In this document: positions 1 to 6,913 of the stretch, piece by piece
How positions within the stretch are numbered: position 1 is the stretch's first letter
Layout: every line of letters begins with the position of its first letter
NCBI GenBank assembly: GCA_021795255.1
Contig: JAJYPQ010000050.1
Span: forward strand, 1-14,986
Length of the DNA: 14,986 bases
Source: Pseudomonadota bacterium
GTDB lineage: Bacteria; Pseudomonadota; Gammaproteobacteria; Acidiferrobacterales; Acidiferrobacteraceae
Direction of reading: 5' to 3'
Made by a program: the position numbers and the translations under genes
The notes under the pieces: model-generated
The model's input: the letters and a program-made list of their open reading frames with translations, nothing else
Told to the model about the DNA's origin: nothing
The model's database searches: none

Positions 1-681
1 GGCGTGCCGGGGGAGCGCCAGAGCGACGAGGATCTGAATCACGCCATCCGCCAGATCATCGCGCAGGCCGTGGCCTCCGAAGACGTCATCGACATCTTCG
101 CGGCCGCAGGTCTCCCCAAACCCGATCTCTCCATCCTGTCCGATGAATTCTTGTCCGAGGTGCGCGCCCTACCGCAGCGCCATCTCGCGGTGGAACTCTT
201 GCAGAAGCTCCTGAAGGGCGAGATCAAAAACCGCACCCGGCGCAACATCGTCCAGGGCCGCTCCTTTGCCGACCTCCTCGAGCAGGCGATCCGCAAATAC
301 CAGAACCGCGCCATCGAAACCGCCCAGGTGATCGAGGAGCTGATCGCGCTTGCGAAAGACCTGCGTCGGGCCCACGCGCGCGGCGAGGCCTTGCATCTCA
401 CGGAGGACGAACTGGCCTTCTACGATGCGCTCGAGGTCAATGACAGCGCGGTCAAGGTCTTAGGCGAACCGACCCTCGTCGATATCGCCCGGGAACTCGT
501 CGCGACCGTCACAAAGAACGTCACCATCGACTGGACCGTGCGCGAGAACGTCCGCGCCAACCTGCGCGTGATCGTCAAGCGCATCCTCCGTAAATACGGC
601 TACCCGCCGGACAAGCAAGAGAAGGCCACTCAGACGGTCCTGGAGCAGGCGGCGTTGCTATCTGCGCAGTGGGCTGTGTAG
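1..681 (+). CDS. hsdR: Type I restriction enzyme R subunit, C-terminal part (5' end outside window)
   Basis: This is the last ~226 residues of a type I restriction endonuclease motor subunit. The frame is open through the first base, so the GTG at position 4 is probably internal and not the start. The segment matches the helical C-terminal domain (DUF3387/EcoEI_R_C type) that joins HsdR to the methylase core: it has NDSAVKVLG, then [16 protein letters not shown], then [17 protein letters not shown] close to the end. The PD-(D/E)XK nuclease and the helicase motor, which make up most of a ~1000-residue HsdR, must lie upstream. No hsdM or hsdS follows, so any partner genes are to the left. Family assignment is from recognised motifs; activity cannot be judged from this fragment. 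The stop is TAG at 679-681. Confidence 0.88.
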   Translation, partial: GVPGERQSDEDLNHAIRQIIAQAVASEDVIDIFAAAGLPKPDLSILSDEFLSEVRALPQRHLAVELLQKLLKGEIKNRTRRNIVQGRSFADLLEQAIRKYQNRAIETAQVIEELIALAKDLRRAHARGEALHLTEDELAFYDALEVNDSAVKVLGEPTLVDIARELVATVTKNVTIDWTVRENVRANLRVIVKRILRKYGYPPDKQEKATQTVLEQAALLSAQWAV

Positions 682-985
682 CGAGCGGGAATAGGGTGCT
701 TGCCGGTGTTCGAATAGCGCCGCCCAGGCAGTTCGACGATAAATGTCCCGCAACTTATTGAGCCGCTTGTCAAAGACTGTCTCCCTCTCCTTCGCGTCCA
801 GGCGCGCGCGGATTCCCGATCCGCAAAGCCTCGTCCAGGAGCGGCCGGAGCAACTCCCGCGGAGCGGGAGCGGAATTGGCAGGTGTGCTGCGTGGTGGAA
901 AAGTATCCGGCAACGAGCCCAGCAAAAAGGCCAGCACGGTTGGTGGTGCGGTCGGGAGACCCCGGTTGAGAATTTACTAACCTAA
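658..985 (-). pseudogene. Possible decayed minus-strand coding remnant
   Basis: Two minus-strand frames read like parts of one protein if joined. The upstream frame (from about 985 leftward) contains PPTVLAFLLGSLPDTFPP and then ELLRPLLDEALRIGNPRA. The next frame continues with RLDAKERETVFDKRLNKLRD and IYRRTAWAALFEHR, and stops at TAG (658-660), inside the end of hsdR. The change of frame falls at an alternating GC run (802-810), a plausible slippage site. No start codon is visible in the upstream frame. The charged, helix-like composition differs from the arginine/proline-rich noise frames nearby. Family not recognised. It could be chance, so this is a low-confidence call. Confidence 0.3.
854..870. 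terminator. Strong GC hairpin without T-tract
   Basis: CTCCCGC (854-860) and GCGGGAG (864-870) form a perfect 7-bp stem around the loop GGA. It lies about 170 bases past the hsdR stop and is followed by no run of T on either strand, so it is not a classical intrinsic terminator. It could be an RNA-stabilising or attenuating structure for hsdR, or belong to the minus-strand remnant. Confidence 0.3.
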
Positions 986-996
986 ATTCTTATAAT
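966..996 (+). promoter_or_regulatory. Sigma70-like promoter, rightward
   Basis: TTGAGA (966-971) and a perfect TATAAT (991-996) are separated by 19 bases, slightly longer than the ideal 17. They lie in an AT-rich island that stands out from GC-rich surroundings. A transcript would begin near 1003 and run toward the hairpin-rich stretch 1137-1235 and, much further on, pyrC at 1765. Consensus match only; no transcript evidence. Confidence 0.4.
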
Positions 997-1014
997 CATA
1001 AATATTAAGTGTTA

Positions 1015-1041
1015 CTTATATTCATTACCTTCTAAAGTCAA
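1015..1041 (-). promoter_or_regulatory. Promoter-like element, leftward
   Basis: On the minus strand TTGACT (1041-1036) and TATAAG (1020-1015) are 15 bases apart, shorter than the ideal spacing. It shares the AT-rich island with the rightward promoter and would drive transcription into the possible minus-strand remnant at 985-658. Weak on spacing, but the arrangement looks like a divergent promoter region. Confidence 0.25.
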
Positions 1042-1764
1042 CCGCGCGATTCTGAGATACGCGGGTCCATGTGGCTCATCGGAGCAGGAACGTGTCGGCC
1101 TTTTGGGGTCGGGGTTTATGCGGTCCTGTGGCGTCTGCGGGCGGTACGGGCTGCCTCGCCCGCCCGTTCGCCGAGACTCGGGGAAGCGAGGATGTCATAG
1201 AGAGTCGCGTCAGCGTGCCTGAGGCGTTTTTGACGGGGTGTTATGAACGATTCCCTTGCGAGTGATAGGAACGAGCGAGCCGACGCGCGTACCACCCCGC
1301 CGGTGGTTGGGTACGAGGTTTGTGACCGGATGGCACCCGTGTGGTCGTTTAGTGCCCTTGTGACGGCCGACCGGTTCTTTGCGGTGCGTCACCAACGGGC
1401 CGATTTCCCCGAGTCAGGATCGATCCAGGCACCCGGGCCGCGATTTCCCAGGCCGCCATGTTACGCACGCCGACGGCGAGCCCATTACGCAGCAACCACG
1501 CAAGAGAGCTTCCCTTTCCTGGGGCATCGGGACAGCGGCGCCCACACAGCTCGGGCGCGAAGAGGCCAGTATGGAGTTTTCCCATGACGCGGTGCGCGCA
1601 GTCCCGCTTGCGCGCTCTGGGCACAAGCCGTCATGCACCGGACTTCGCCTACGATGTGGCGTGCGAAACGGCGCGTTGCCAGATCAAGAGGCGGGCCGCG
1701 AAGCTCCCGCGGCGTATCGAGCGGCCTAATTATGAGGGCGCAGTTCCTGGTGGGCGGTTCTCAG

Positions 1765-2880
1765 ATGCCGATTAGCACCGACTCCCTCAAAGATGCTGCC
1801 CGACTGGCGGCAGCGGCGCCGGGCGGCGCCACAGGCCCCACGCCAACGGCGCAGCTTAGTCTTACGCGCCCGGACGATTGGCATCTGCATCTCCGTGACG
1901 GAGCGGTATTGGGCGGCGTGTTGCCGGATACGGTCCGGCGCTTTGCGCGGGCCATCGTCATGCCCAATCTCGATACTCCTGTACGAACGGTGCGCGAGGC
2001 ACGCGCCTATCGTGCGCGTATCCTGGACGCATTGCCGGCGGCGGCGCGCTTTGAACCCTTGATGACGCTGTACCTGACCGAGACGATGGCGCCGTCCGAG
2101 GTTGCGCACGCCCGCGCAAGCGGTATCGTCCACGCGGTCAAGTACTATCCGGCCGCCGCCACCACGAACGCCGTAGCCGGCGTGGGCGACCCCAGGCGTT
2201 GTTATGCGGTATTCGCGGCAATGGAGCGGCACGACTTTCCGCTTCTCATCCACGGCGAGGTCACAGATCCCGACGTCGACGTGTTCGATCGTGAGGCCGT
2301 CTTTCTGGAGCGCCATTTGGCACCGCTCATGCGGGATTTTCCGGGCCTGCGTATGGTCCTCGAGCACATCACTACGCGTGCCGCGGTCGAGTTCGTGAGC
2401 GCGGCCCCTGCTACTGTCGCGGCGACGATAACCGCCCACCATCTCTTGCTTGATCGAAATGCCTTGTTCGAGGGTGGTTTGCGGCCGCACCATTATTGTC
2501 TGCCGCTCTTGAAGCGCGCGGAGCACCGTGCGGCCCTCGTCGCCGCAGCCACTAGTGGAAGCGCGCGTTTTTTCCTTGGCACGGACAGTGCGCCCCATCC
2601 TCGCCACACCAAAGAATCGCCGTGCGGGTGCGCTGGCATCTATACCGCCCACGCGGCGCTCGAACTGTATGCCGAGGCATTTGAAAAGGCCGGCGCCTTG
2701 GACCGGCTGGAGGGATTCGCAAGCTTCCACGGCCCCGATTTTTATAAGCTCCCGCGTAACAAGGATCGCGTAACACTTGTCAGGGAGCCCTGGCGCGTAC
2801 CCTCCGAACTGCCCATTGGCGCCGATACGCTCGTGCCTTTACGGGCCGCGGGAACAATCGCGTGGCGGCTTGCACCATGA
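1765..2880 (+). CDS. pyrC: Dihydroorotase, class II (short PyrC type)
   Basis: Zinc enzyme of de novo pyrimidine synthesis that interconverts N-carbamoyl-L-aspartate and L-dihydroorotate in the cytosol. Residues known from the E. coli-type PyrC are all visible: the HxH zinc pair H40 and H42 in RPDDWHLHLRDG, the lysine that is carboxylated in AVKYYPA, zinc histidines in LLIHGEV and LEHITT, and the catalytic Asp in FLGTDSAPH, followed by the conserved KESPCGCAG. From the ATG at 1765 the protein is 371 residues, against about 348 in E. coli; the extra length is a low-complexity Ala/Gly/Pro stretch at residues 11-29. The frame is open further up (ATG at 1732, and 1633), but conserved sequence begins only at LTRPDDW and no start has a strong ribosome site, so the exact start is uncertain. 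ilvD follows after 114 bases. No other pyr gene is near. Confidence 0.93.
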   Translation: MPISTDSLKDAARLAAAAPGGATGPTPTAQLSLTRPDDWHLHLRDGAVLGGVLPDTVRRFARAIVMPNLDTPVRTVREARAYRARILDALPAAARFEPLMTLYLTETMAPSEVAHARASGIVHAVKYYPAAATTNAVAGVGDPRRCYAVFAAMERHDFPLLIHGEVTDPDVDVFDREAVFLERHLAPLMRDFPGLRMVLEHITTRAAVEFVSAAPATVAATITAHHLLLDRNALFEGGLRPHHYCLPLLKRAEHRAALVAAATSGSARFFLGTDSAPHPRHTKESPCGCAGIYTAHAALELYAEAFEKAGALDRLEGFASFHGPDFYKLPRNKDRVTLVREPWRVPSELPIGADTLVPLRAAGTIAWRLAP

Positions 2881-2980
2881 GAAGGACAGGCCGTGGCCGG
2901 CGAATCTATGGGCCATGGAGAGGCCGGGTCGCGGGGCCGGCCGTCCCAAACAACGGGCCATTCTTGATTCGCCTCTTATA

Positions 2981-2986
2981 GGGAGG
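2981..2986 (+). promoter_or_regulatory. ilvD ribosome binding site
   Basis: GGGAGG sits 8 bases before the ATG at 2995 and fixes the ilvD start. Confidence 0.75.
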
Positions 2987-2994
2987 AATACGTT

Positions 2995-4668
2995 ATGCCG
3001 GATAATCGTAAGAGTCATGTCGTGACACAGGGCCTACAGCGTTCCCCTAATCGGGCTCTTTTGCGCGCGGTCGGGTTCGATGATTGTGACTTTGACAAGC
3101 CCATCGTCGGCGTGGCGAACGCCCACAGCACCATCACGCCTTGCAATGTCGGTATTGGCGCCCTGGCTTCGCGGGCGGAGGCCGCTCTGAGAGGCGCGGG
3201 TGCCATGCCTCAAATGTTTGGCACCATCACCATATCGGATGGCATTTCGATGGGGACCGAGGGCATGAAATATTCCCTGGTGTCCCGCGAGGTCATTGCC
3301 GATTCCATCGAAACGGTGTGTAGCGGCCAAAGCATGGACGGCATACTTGCGTTCGGGGGATGCGACAAGAATATGCCGGGCGCGATGATCGCCATAGCAC
3401 GCATGAATATTCCCGCGATATTTGTTTACGGCGGCACGATCAAGCCAGGCCATTATCAGGGCCGTGATCTGACTATCGTCAGTGTCTTTGAGGCGGTGGG
3501 CGAGTGCATCGCCGGCAAGATCGGCAAAGAAGAACTACGTGAGATCGAGCGCCGCGCCTGTTCCGGCGCTGGCTCGTGCGGTGGCATGTATACGGCCAAT
3601 ACCATGTCGTCTGTCTTTGAGGCCATGGGTATGAGCCTGCCCTATTCATCGACCATGTCTGCTGAGGATGGCGTTAAGGCCGATAGCACGGAACAGTCCG
3701 CGCGGATCCTGGTGGAGGCGATTAAGGCCCGCATCCTGCCGCGCGCTATCCTGACCCGCAAGGCGTTCGAGAATGGGCTTGCGGTGTTGATGGCCTTGGG
3801 CGGCTCCACTAACGCGGTCATTCATCTCCCTGCGATTGCACATGCCGCCGGGGTGGAATTGACCATGGATGACTTCAATACGTTCAGCGCGCGTGTGCCG
3901 GTGCTTTGCGACCTCAAACCGTCCGGGCGTTACGTGGCCACGGACCTCCATCGCGCGGGCGGGGTCCCGCAGGTCATGAAGATTTTGTTGGCCCACGGGC
4001 TCCTGCATGGAGAGGCCCTGACGGTGACCGGACAGACGCTCGTCGAGATACTCGAGGCGGTGCCAGAAGAGCCGCGCCCAGACCAAGATGTCATCAGGCC
4101 GTGGTCTCGGCCCGTTTATCCGCACGGCCATCTTGCGATCCTGAGGGGCAATTTGGCCGAAGAGGGCGCGCTGGCTAAGACAAGCGGCGTCAAGATTCCG
4201 AAGATCACAGGGCCCGCCCGCGTGTTCAATTCGGAGGAGGCGTGTATGACCGCCATCTTGGCATGCCAGATTTGCGCCGGAGATGTCGTGGTTATCCGTT
4301 ATGAGGGCCCACGGGGCGGCCCGGGGATGCGGGAAATGCTCTCACCTACCGCCGCTCTGGTAGGACAAGGGCTTGGCGACTGTGTGGGGCTCGTGACGGA
4401 CGGGCGTTTTTCCGGGGGCACTTACGGCATGGTGGTGGGGCATGTGGCGCCCGAGGCCGCTGTCGGCGGCACGATCGCGTTGGTCCAAGAGGGCGATATG
4501 GTCACCATTGACGCCGAGCAACGAATATTGCGCCTCGATGTATCCGACGAGGAGATCGCGCGTCGGAGGAGGGACTGGCGGGCGCCCGAACCGCGCTATA
4601 CCCGCGGCATATTGGCGAAGTACGCGCGGCTCGTCTCGTCTGCGAGCCGGGGCGCGGTGACGGATTAA
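2995..4668 (+). CDS. ilvD: Dihydroxy-acid dehydratase
   Basis: Iron-sulfur enzyme that dehydrates 2,3-dihydroxy-isovalerate and 2,3-dihydroxy-3-methylvalerate to the 2-keto acids, a late step of valine, leucine and isoleucine synthesis (also feeding pantothenate). The three cluster cysteines expected in this family are present: C50 in ITPCNVG, C123 in GGCDKNMPG and C195 in [15 protein letters not shown]. The magnesium-site motif around [11 protein letters not shown] (about residues 81-91) and the C-terminal [12 protein letters not shown] and [11 protein letters not shown] blocks are intact. At 557 residues it matches the shorter IlvD form rather than the ~616-residue E. coli enzyme. The start at 2995 has a good ribosome site. 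It follows pyrC by 114 bases on the same strand and could share its transcript, but no other ilv or leu genes are here. Confidence 0.96.
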   Translation: MPDNRKSHVVTQGLQRSPNRALLRAVGFDDCDFDKPIVGVANAHSTITPCNVGIGALASRAEAALRGAGAMPQMFGTITISDGISMGTEGMKYSLVSREVIADSIETVCSGQSMDGILAFGGCDKNMPGAMIAIARMNIPAIFVYGGTIKPGHYQGRDLTIVSVFEAVGECIAGKIGKEELREIERRACSGAGSCGGMYTANTMSSVFEAMGMSLPYSSTMSAEDGVKADSTEQSARILVEAIKARILPRAILTRKAFENGLAVLMALGGSTNAVIHLPAIAHAAGVELTMDDFNTFSARVPVLCDLKPSGRYVATDLHRAGGVPQVMKILLAHGLLHGEALTVTGQTLVEILEAVPEEPRPDQDVIRPWSRPVYPHGHLAILRGNLAEEGALAKTSGVKIPKITGPARVFNSEEACMTAILACQICAGDVVVIRYEGPRGGPGMREMLSPTAALVGQGLGDCVGLVTDGRFSGGTYGMVVGHVAPEAAVGGTIALVQEGDMVTIDAEQRILRLDVSDEEIARRRRDWRAPEPRYTRGILAKYARLVSSASRGAVTD

Positions 4669-4723
4669 GTTGTGCGTGCATCGACCGGGGCGGCGGATCT
4701 GCCAGGTTCTGCGCCGGGGGTGC

Positions 4724-4740
4724 AGGCCATCCTGGCTTTT
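4724..4740 (+). terminator. Possible intrinsic terminator of ilvD
   Basis: GCCA (4726-4729) and TGGC (4733-4736) pair around TCC, extended by a G-T and an A-T pair, and run straight into TTTT (4737-4740). It begins 56 bases after the ilvD stop. The stem is short, so termination would be weak. Confidence 0.35.
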
Positions 4741-5061
4741 GCGCGGCGATCGTCGCCGGCTGTCAGCATGGCTTACTCCGATGAATCTCGGGAGCAGGTG
4801 GCATCCTTCAATCAGGCTCGTCTTTGGTGCGCCTGCGCCTCCTTGGGCGATTCGATGCCGCCATGGCCCGTGATCTCCGCCGAAACGGTACGTCCGGCGC
4901 TTTGCGACGAAGGCTGCCTGATTGATGGCATGAGTCCCTGGCGGGCACAATTCCTGGAAGCCGGTGCCCGGTTGTGCCCCTCCGGCCGGCTCGTCCATGA
5001 GATATCCGCGCACGGCCCAAGACCCGAGGATTGACCGGAATCGACAATACCGGCGCCGGGT

Positions 5062-5100
5062 GGTGTCGGAGGTCTGTGGCGACACCTCGAGGCGGTGTCG
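5062..5100 (+). promoter_or_regulatory. Three-arm alternative stem in the bioD leader
   Basis: GGTGTCG occurs at 5062-5068 and again at 5094-5100. Its exact complement CGACACC lies between them at 5080-5086. The middle arm can pair with either copy (loops of 11 and 7 bases), but not both at once. It ends 132 bases before the bioD ATG. Such layouts can act as RNA switches or operators; no T-tract or known riboswitch fold is seen, so the role is open. Confidence 0.3.
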
Positions 5101-5217
5101 TGACCAACCGGAGCTGGCGGTATTCGCGTGTGATGCCATTAAGGCTCTTCCCGGGCCGCAGCCGATGCCCACGAATGAAGGGCGACCGGACCCGTTTGCA
5201 GGACATGCACGATTGAC

Positions 5218-5223
5218 AGGAGG
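5218..5223 (+). promoter_or_regulatory. bioD ribosome binding site
   Basis: AGGAGG sits 9 bases before the ATG at 5233 and 6 bases before a TTG at 5230. Either could initiate; the ATG is preferred for codon identity and usual spacing. Confidence 0.65.
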
Positions 5224-5232
5224 GCGGGATTG

Positions 5233-5949
5233 ATGCGCGGCGTATTTATTACAGGGACCGACACCGGTGTGGGTAAGACTGCGGTTGGCACGGCGCTTGT
5301 GTGGGCGCTGTCGCAGCAGGGGCTGACCGTGCGGCCGCGCAAGCCCGCCGAGTCGGGGTGCCCTTATGGAACGGATGGCCTCTTTCCGGTGGACGGTGCG
5401 AACTATCAGGCCGCGGCAGGTCACCGCGAACCGCTTGCCCGTATTTGCCGTTATCGCTTTCCGGCACCCCTTTCTCCCGAACGCGCTGCGGCACTGCAAG
5501 GCACGGATATTGATCTCGATGGCCTGATGCAGGCGTGCCGGGAGGGCGTGGCGGCCGAGGATTTCCTCCTCGTGGAAGGCGCCGGTGGTTTTTATTCACC
5601 CCTGGCGACGGGTGTCTTGAACGCGGATCTTGCTGTAGCCCTTGATCTGCCGGTGTTGCTTGTGACTGCCGATCGACTCGGGGCCATTCATCAGGTCTTG
5701 GTGACGACAGAGGCGATCAGGCGCCGCGGCCTTATCTTAGCTGGTGTCGTACTCAATGAATTGGCACCACCTCCCGACGTCCGGATGGACAACGCCGCCG
5801 ATCTGACTCGTTGGTTAGGATGCGAGGTGAGCACGGTGCGGTACTGCGGTACGCAGCAGGGCGTTCCGCCAGGGCGCACCCTGGCCCCCTTTCTGACGGC
5901 GGTGGCCGACCGCATGGTCGCCAGCGCGCACAATGAAACCGCTGAATGA
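5233..5949 (+). CDS. bioD: ATP-dependent dethiobiotin synthetase
   Basis: Cytosolic enzyme that closes the ureido ring of dethiobiotin from 7,8-diaminopelargonate, CO2 and ATP, the step before biotin synthase. The P-loop GTDTGVGKT (residues 8-16, with K15 and T16), the KPAESG motif (K37, S41) and VEGAGG (E115-G118) fall at the same numbers as in E. coli BioD, and N175 in VVLNEL matches the purine-binding Asn. Length is 238 residues, slightly above the E. coli 225. The ATG at 5233 is chosen; TTG at 5230 would add one residue. bioD usually sits in a bioBFHCD-type cluster, but here it stands alone between long spacers, so the other biotin genes must be elsewhere. It fixes CO2, which is a loose thematic link to the dab genes and nothing more. 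Confidence 0.94.
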   Translation: MRGVFITGTDTGVGKTAVGTALVWALSQQGLTVRPRKPAESGCPYGTDGLFPVDGANYQAAAGHREPLARICRYRFPAPLSPERAAALQGTDIDLDGLMQACREGVAAEDFLLVEGAGGFYSPLATGVLNADLAVALDLPVLLVTADRLGAIHQVLVTTEAIRRRGLILAGVVLNELAPPPDVRMDNAADLTRWLGCEVSTVRYCGTQQGVPPGRTLAPFLTAVADRMVASAHNETAE

Positions 5950-6023
5950 TACGGGAACTATGGACGCGCCATGGTCCTCATGAGGGGGGGTCCATTGCCA
6001 TTGGACCTGTTGCGGCGTACGGG

Positions 6024-6047
6024 CCTGCGCAGGGAGTATCCTTTTTT
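6024..6047 (+). terminator. Possible intrinsic terminator of bioD
   Basis: The palindrome CCTGCGCAGG (6024-6033) overlaps a short stem AGGGA/TCCTT (6031-6035 with 6039-6043, loop GTA), which runs into six T residues (6042-6047). It starts 75 bases after the bioD stop. The T-run is good but the stem is weak. Confidence 0.35.
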
Positions 6048-6681
6048 AGAACGTCCTGGCGCGACGCCGTTCTCTTGCGGCAGGTATAGGCCAACGTCCG
6101 GGGCATCGATGCGGGGCGCCACAAAATCCGAAGAAGTTCCCCGGTACCCGCGGTGCGCATGCAAGAGCTTGGTGTCATCGGTGCGTCGTTACGGGTGGCG
6201 GCGGGCTTTGGGAAGACGGATCTGCCGAGAGCTTGGCTGTAAGCCCGACCGCGGTGTGCATTTACGCCAAAGCGCGGCCGCCGATCGATTAACGTGACGC
6301 ACAGGATTTGTGTCCCTGCAGTGCGTAGTGACGCCGATCGCCGGCACCTGCACCGGTGTAGGCCGCGACTGTGCATTCGAGACTGCGTTCCGATTCTCGC
6401 TGCAGATTGCATGCGGCAGTACGCCGGTCGTAAGCCGAGACGATGTGCGGCGCGTACCTCTTTGCGCCGCCCCTGCGCCTTAGCCGCAGCATCCGCGTCA
6501 TGGTATTCCCGTACGACGCCCGTGGCATAACAAGAAGGTCGCATCACACCCCTCCCGGGGAGTCCCGCACGGGACGCGGCTCGCCAACGCCGACAACCCG
6601 GGCGGCCCCCTACCGCGTCGTCCCCCGCTATGCGCCCCACATAATATACCCCAATAAATAGTAACAATCTGAAATATTAAG

Positions 6682-6711
6682 TTCCGGTTATTACAGCGAA
6701 GATTATATAGT
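6682..6711 (+). promoter_or_regulatory. Candidate promoter of the dab operon
   Basis: In an AT-rich island, TATAGT (6706-6711; overlapping TATATA at 6704-6709) can serve as a -10 element, with a poor -35-like TTCCGG (6682-6687) 18 bases upstream. A weak -35 would fit a promoter that needs an activator. A LysR-type regulator such as CbbR is the usual candidate in autotrophs, but no clear CbbR box was identified. The call rests on base composition and position. Confidence 0.35.
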
Positions 6712-6759
6712 GGTTCCGTACAGAACGGCATTGGCGCGCGCGGCCGTCTCCACTTTCTC

Positions 6760-6831
6760 TTGAGGGACACCTGGCATGCGCGTCGGCACAAGCGCCCTCG
6801 TGCGTTCGCCCTCAAAAACGGACGCTTGAGG
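6760..6831 (+). promoter_or_regulatory. Structured dab leader with mutually exclusive stems
   Basis: CCCTCAA (6809-6815) can pair with TTGAGGG upstream (6760-6766, 7 bp) or with TTGAGG downstream (6826-6831, 6 bp), but not both. Between the first two arms lies a hairpin, GCAC..AG/CT..GTGC (6786-6803), with one mismatch and loop CGCC. TTGAGGG also overlaps the only ribosome-site-like sequence for a 17-codon ORF at 6776. No T-tract follows, so it would act on translation or RNA stability rather than as a classical attenuator. Confidence 0.35.
6776..6829 (+). CDS. Possible 17-residue leader peptide in the dab 5' region
   Basis: ATG at 6776 opens a 17-codon frame (MRVGTSALVRSPSKTDA) ending at TGA 6827-6829. 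A GAGGG sequence (6762-6766) lies 9 bases upstream and could serve as its ribosome site. The frame covers the central hairpin and the middle arm of the alternative stem, and its stop falls in the third arm, so translation would disrupt the structure. No family can be assigned to so short a frame, and it could be chance. Confidence 0.25.
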   Translation: MRVGTSALVRSPSKTDA

Positions 6832-6865
6832 AAACCGTGATAGCTAGTTATTGGGAGCACAAAAC

Positions 6866-6913
6866 ATGGCAACAGTGACTGCAAACGAACCAGCAGGAGG
6901 GACTTTTCAATGA
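6866..6913 (+). CDS. 15-residue leader ORF, stop overlapping the dabB start
   Basis: ATG at 6866 opens a 15-codon frame, MATVTANEPAGGTFQ, whose TGA (6911-6913) overlaps the dabB ATG (6910-6912) as ATGA. A GGGAG sequence (6853-6857) lies 8 bases before the ATG and is a plausible ribosome site. The dabB ribosome site, AGGAGGG, lies inside its codons for Ala-Gly-Gly. The same ATGA overlap joins dabB to dabA, which suggests translational coupling through the whole unit. The peptide itself may have no function. Not a known family; conservation in relatives would decide. Confidence 0.45.
   Translation: MATVTANEPAGGTFQ
6895..6901 (+). promoter_or_regulatory. dabB ribosome binding site
   Basis: AGGAGGG ends 8 bases before the dabB ATG at 6910, a near-ideal site. 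It also lies within the 15-codon leader ORF, so ribosomes finishing that ORF would cover it. Confidence 0.8.

Larger units (their letters stand above)
682..1764. other. Long spacer between hsdR and pyrC
   Basis: 1083 bases without a recognisable intact gene. From left to right it holds a possible decayed minus-strand frame (658-985), a perfect GC-rich hairpin (854-870), an AT-rich island (about 966-1041) with promoter-like elements on both strands, a hairpin-rich stretch (1137-1235), and a hairpin at 1291-1307 (ACCACC/GGTGGT around CCGCC). The short open frames in 1040-1760 are arginine-, proline- and serine-rich and overlap each other on both strands, as expected of GC-rich non-coding DNA. 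No clear pyrC promoter was found just upstream of 1765. Confidence 0.6.
4669..5232. other. Spacer between ilvD and bioD
   Basis: 564 bases between the ilvD stop and the bioD start. It contains a weak terminator-like hairpin for ilvD (4724-4740), a three-arm stem structure (5062-5100), and the bioD ribosome site (5218-5223). A 120-codon plus-strand frame (4672-5034) resembles no family I know and has no good ribosome site. Apart from these I see nothing coding. Confidence 0.55.
5950..6865. other. Long spacer and leader region between bioD and the dab genes
   Basis: About 900 bases without a recognised gene. Structures seen: GGTCCA/TGGACC hairpin (5989-6007), a terminator-like T6 run (6031-6047), an imperfect palindrome centred on CACCGGTG (6347-6362), a perfect 7-bp stem GCGGCGC/GCGCCGC (6447-6470), and the hairpin GTCCC-GCAC-GGGAC (6562-6575). 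An AT-rich island follows at 6640-6712, then a structured leader (6760-6831). Long overlapping frames exist on the minus strand, including one of 229 codons, but their Arg/Ala/Gly-rich make-up and lack of motifs argue that they are not genes. Confidence 0.55.

Noticed and set aside
1726..2730. 334-codon minus-strand frame opposite pyrC
   Set aside because: Shadow of pyrC; Arg-rich and without motifs.
4672..5034. 120-codon plus-strand frame after ilvD
   Set aside because: Begins 4 bases after the ilvD stop but has no ribosome site of its own and no motif; several other frames in the same stretch are equally open. Kept only as a remote possibility.
4342..5499. 385-codon minus-strand frame across ilvD end, spacer and bioD start
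   Set aside because: It overlaps two certain genes on the opposite strand and has the Arg/Pro/Ser composition of antisense noise.
5978..6667. 229-codon minus-strand frame in the spacer before dab
   Set aside because: Arg/Ala/Gly-rich with many short Cys/Arg runs, no recognisable motif, a TTG start without a ribosome site, and overlapped by other long frames; typical of stop-poor GC-rich DNA.
6641..6667. Minus-strand TATATT-like element as a leftward promoter
   Set aside because: No -35 with proper spacing and no supported gene to its left on that strand.
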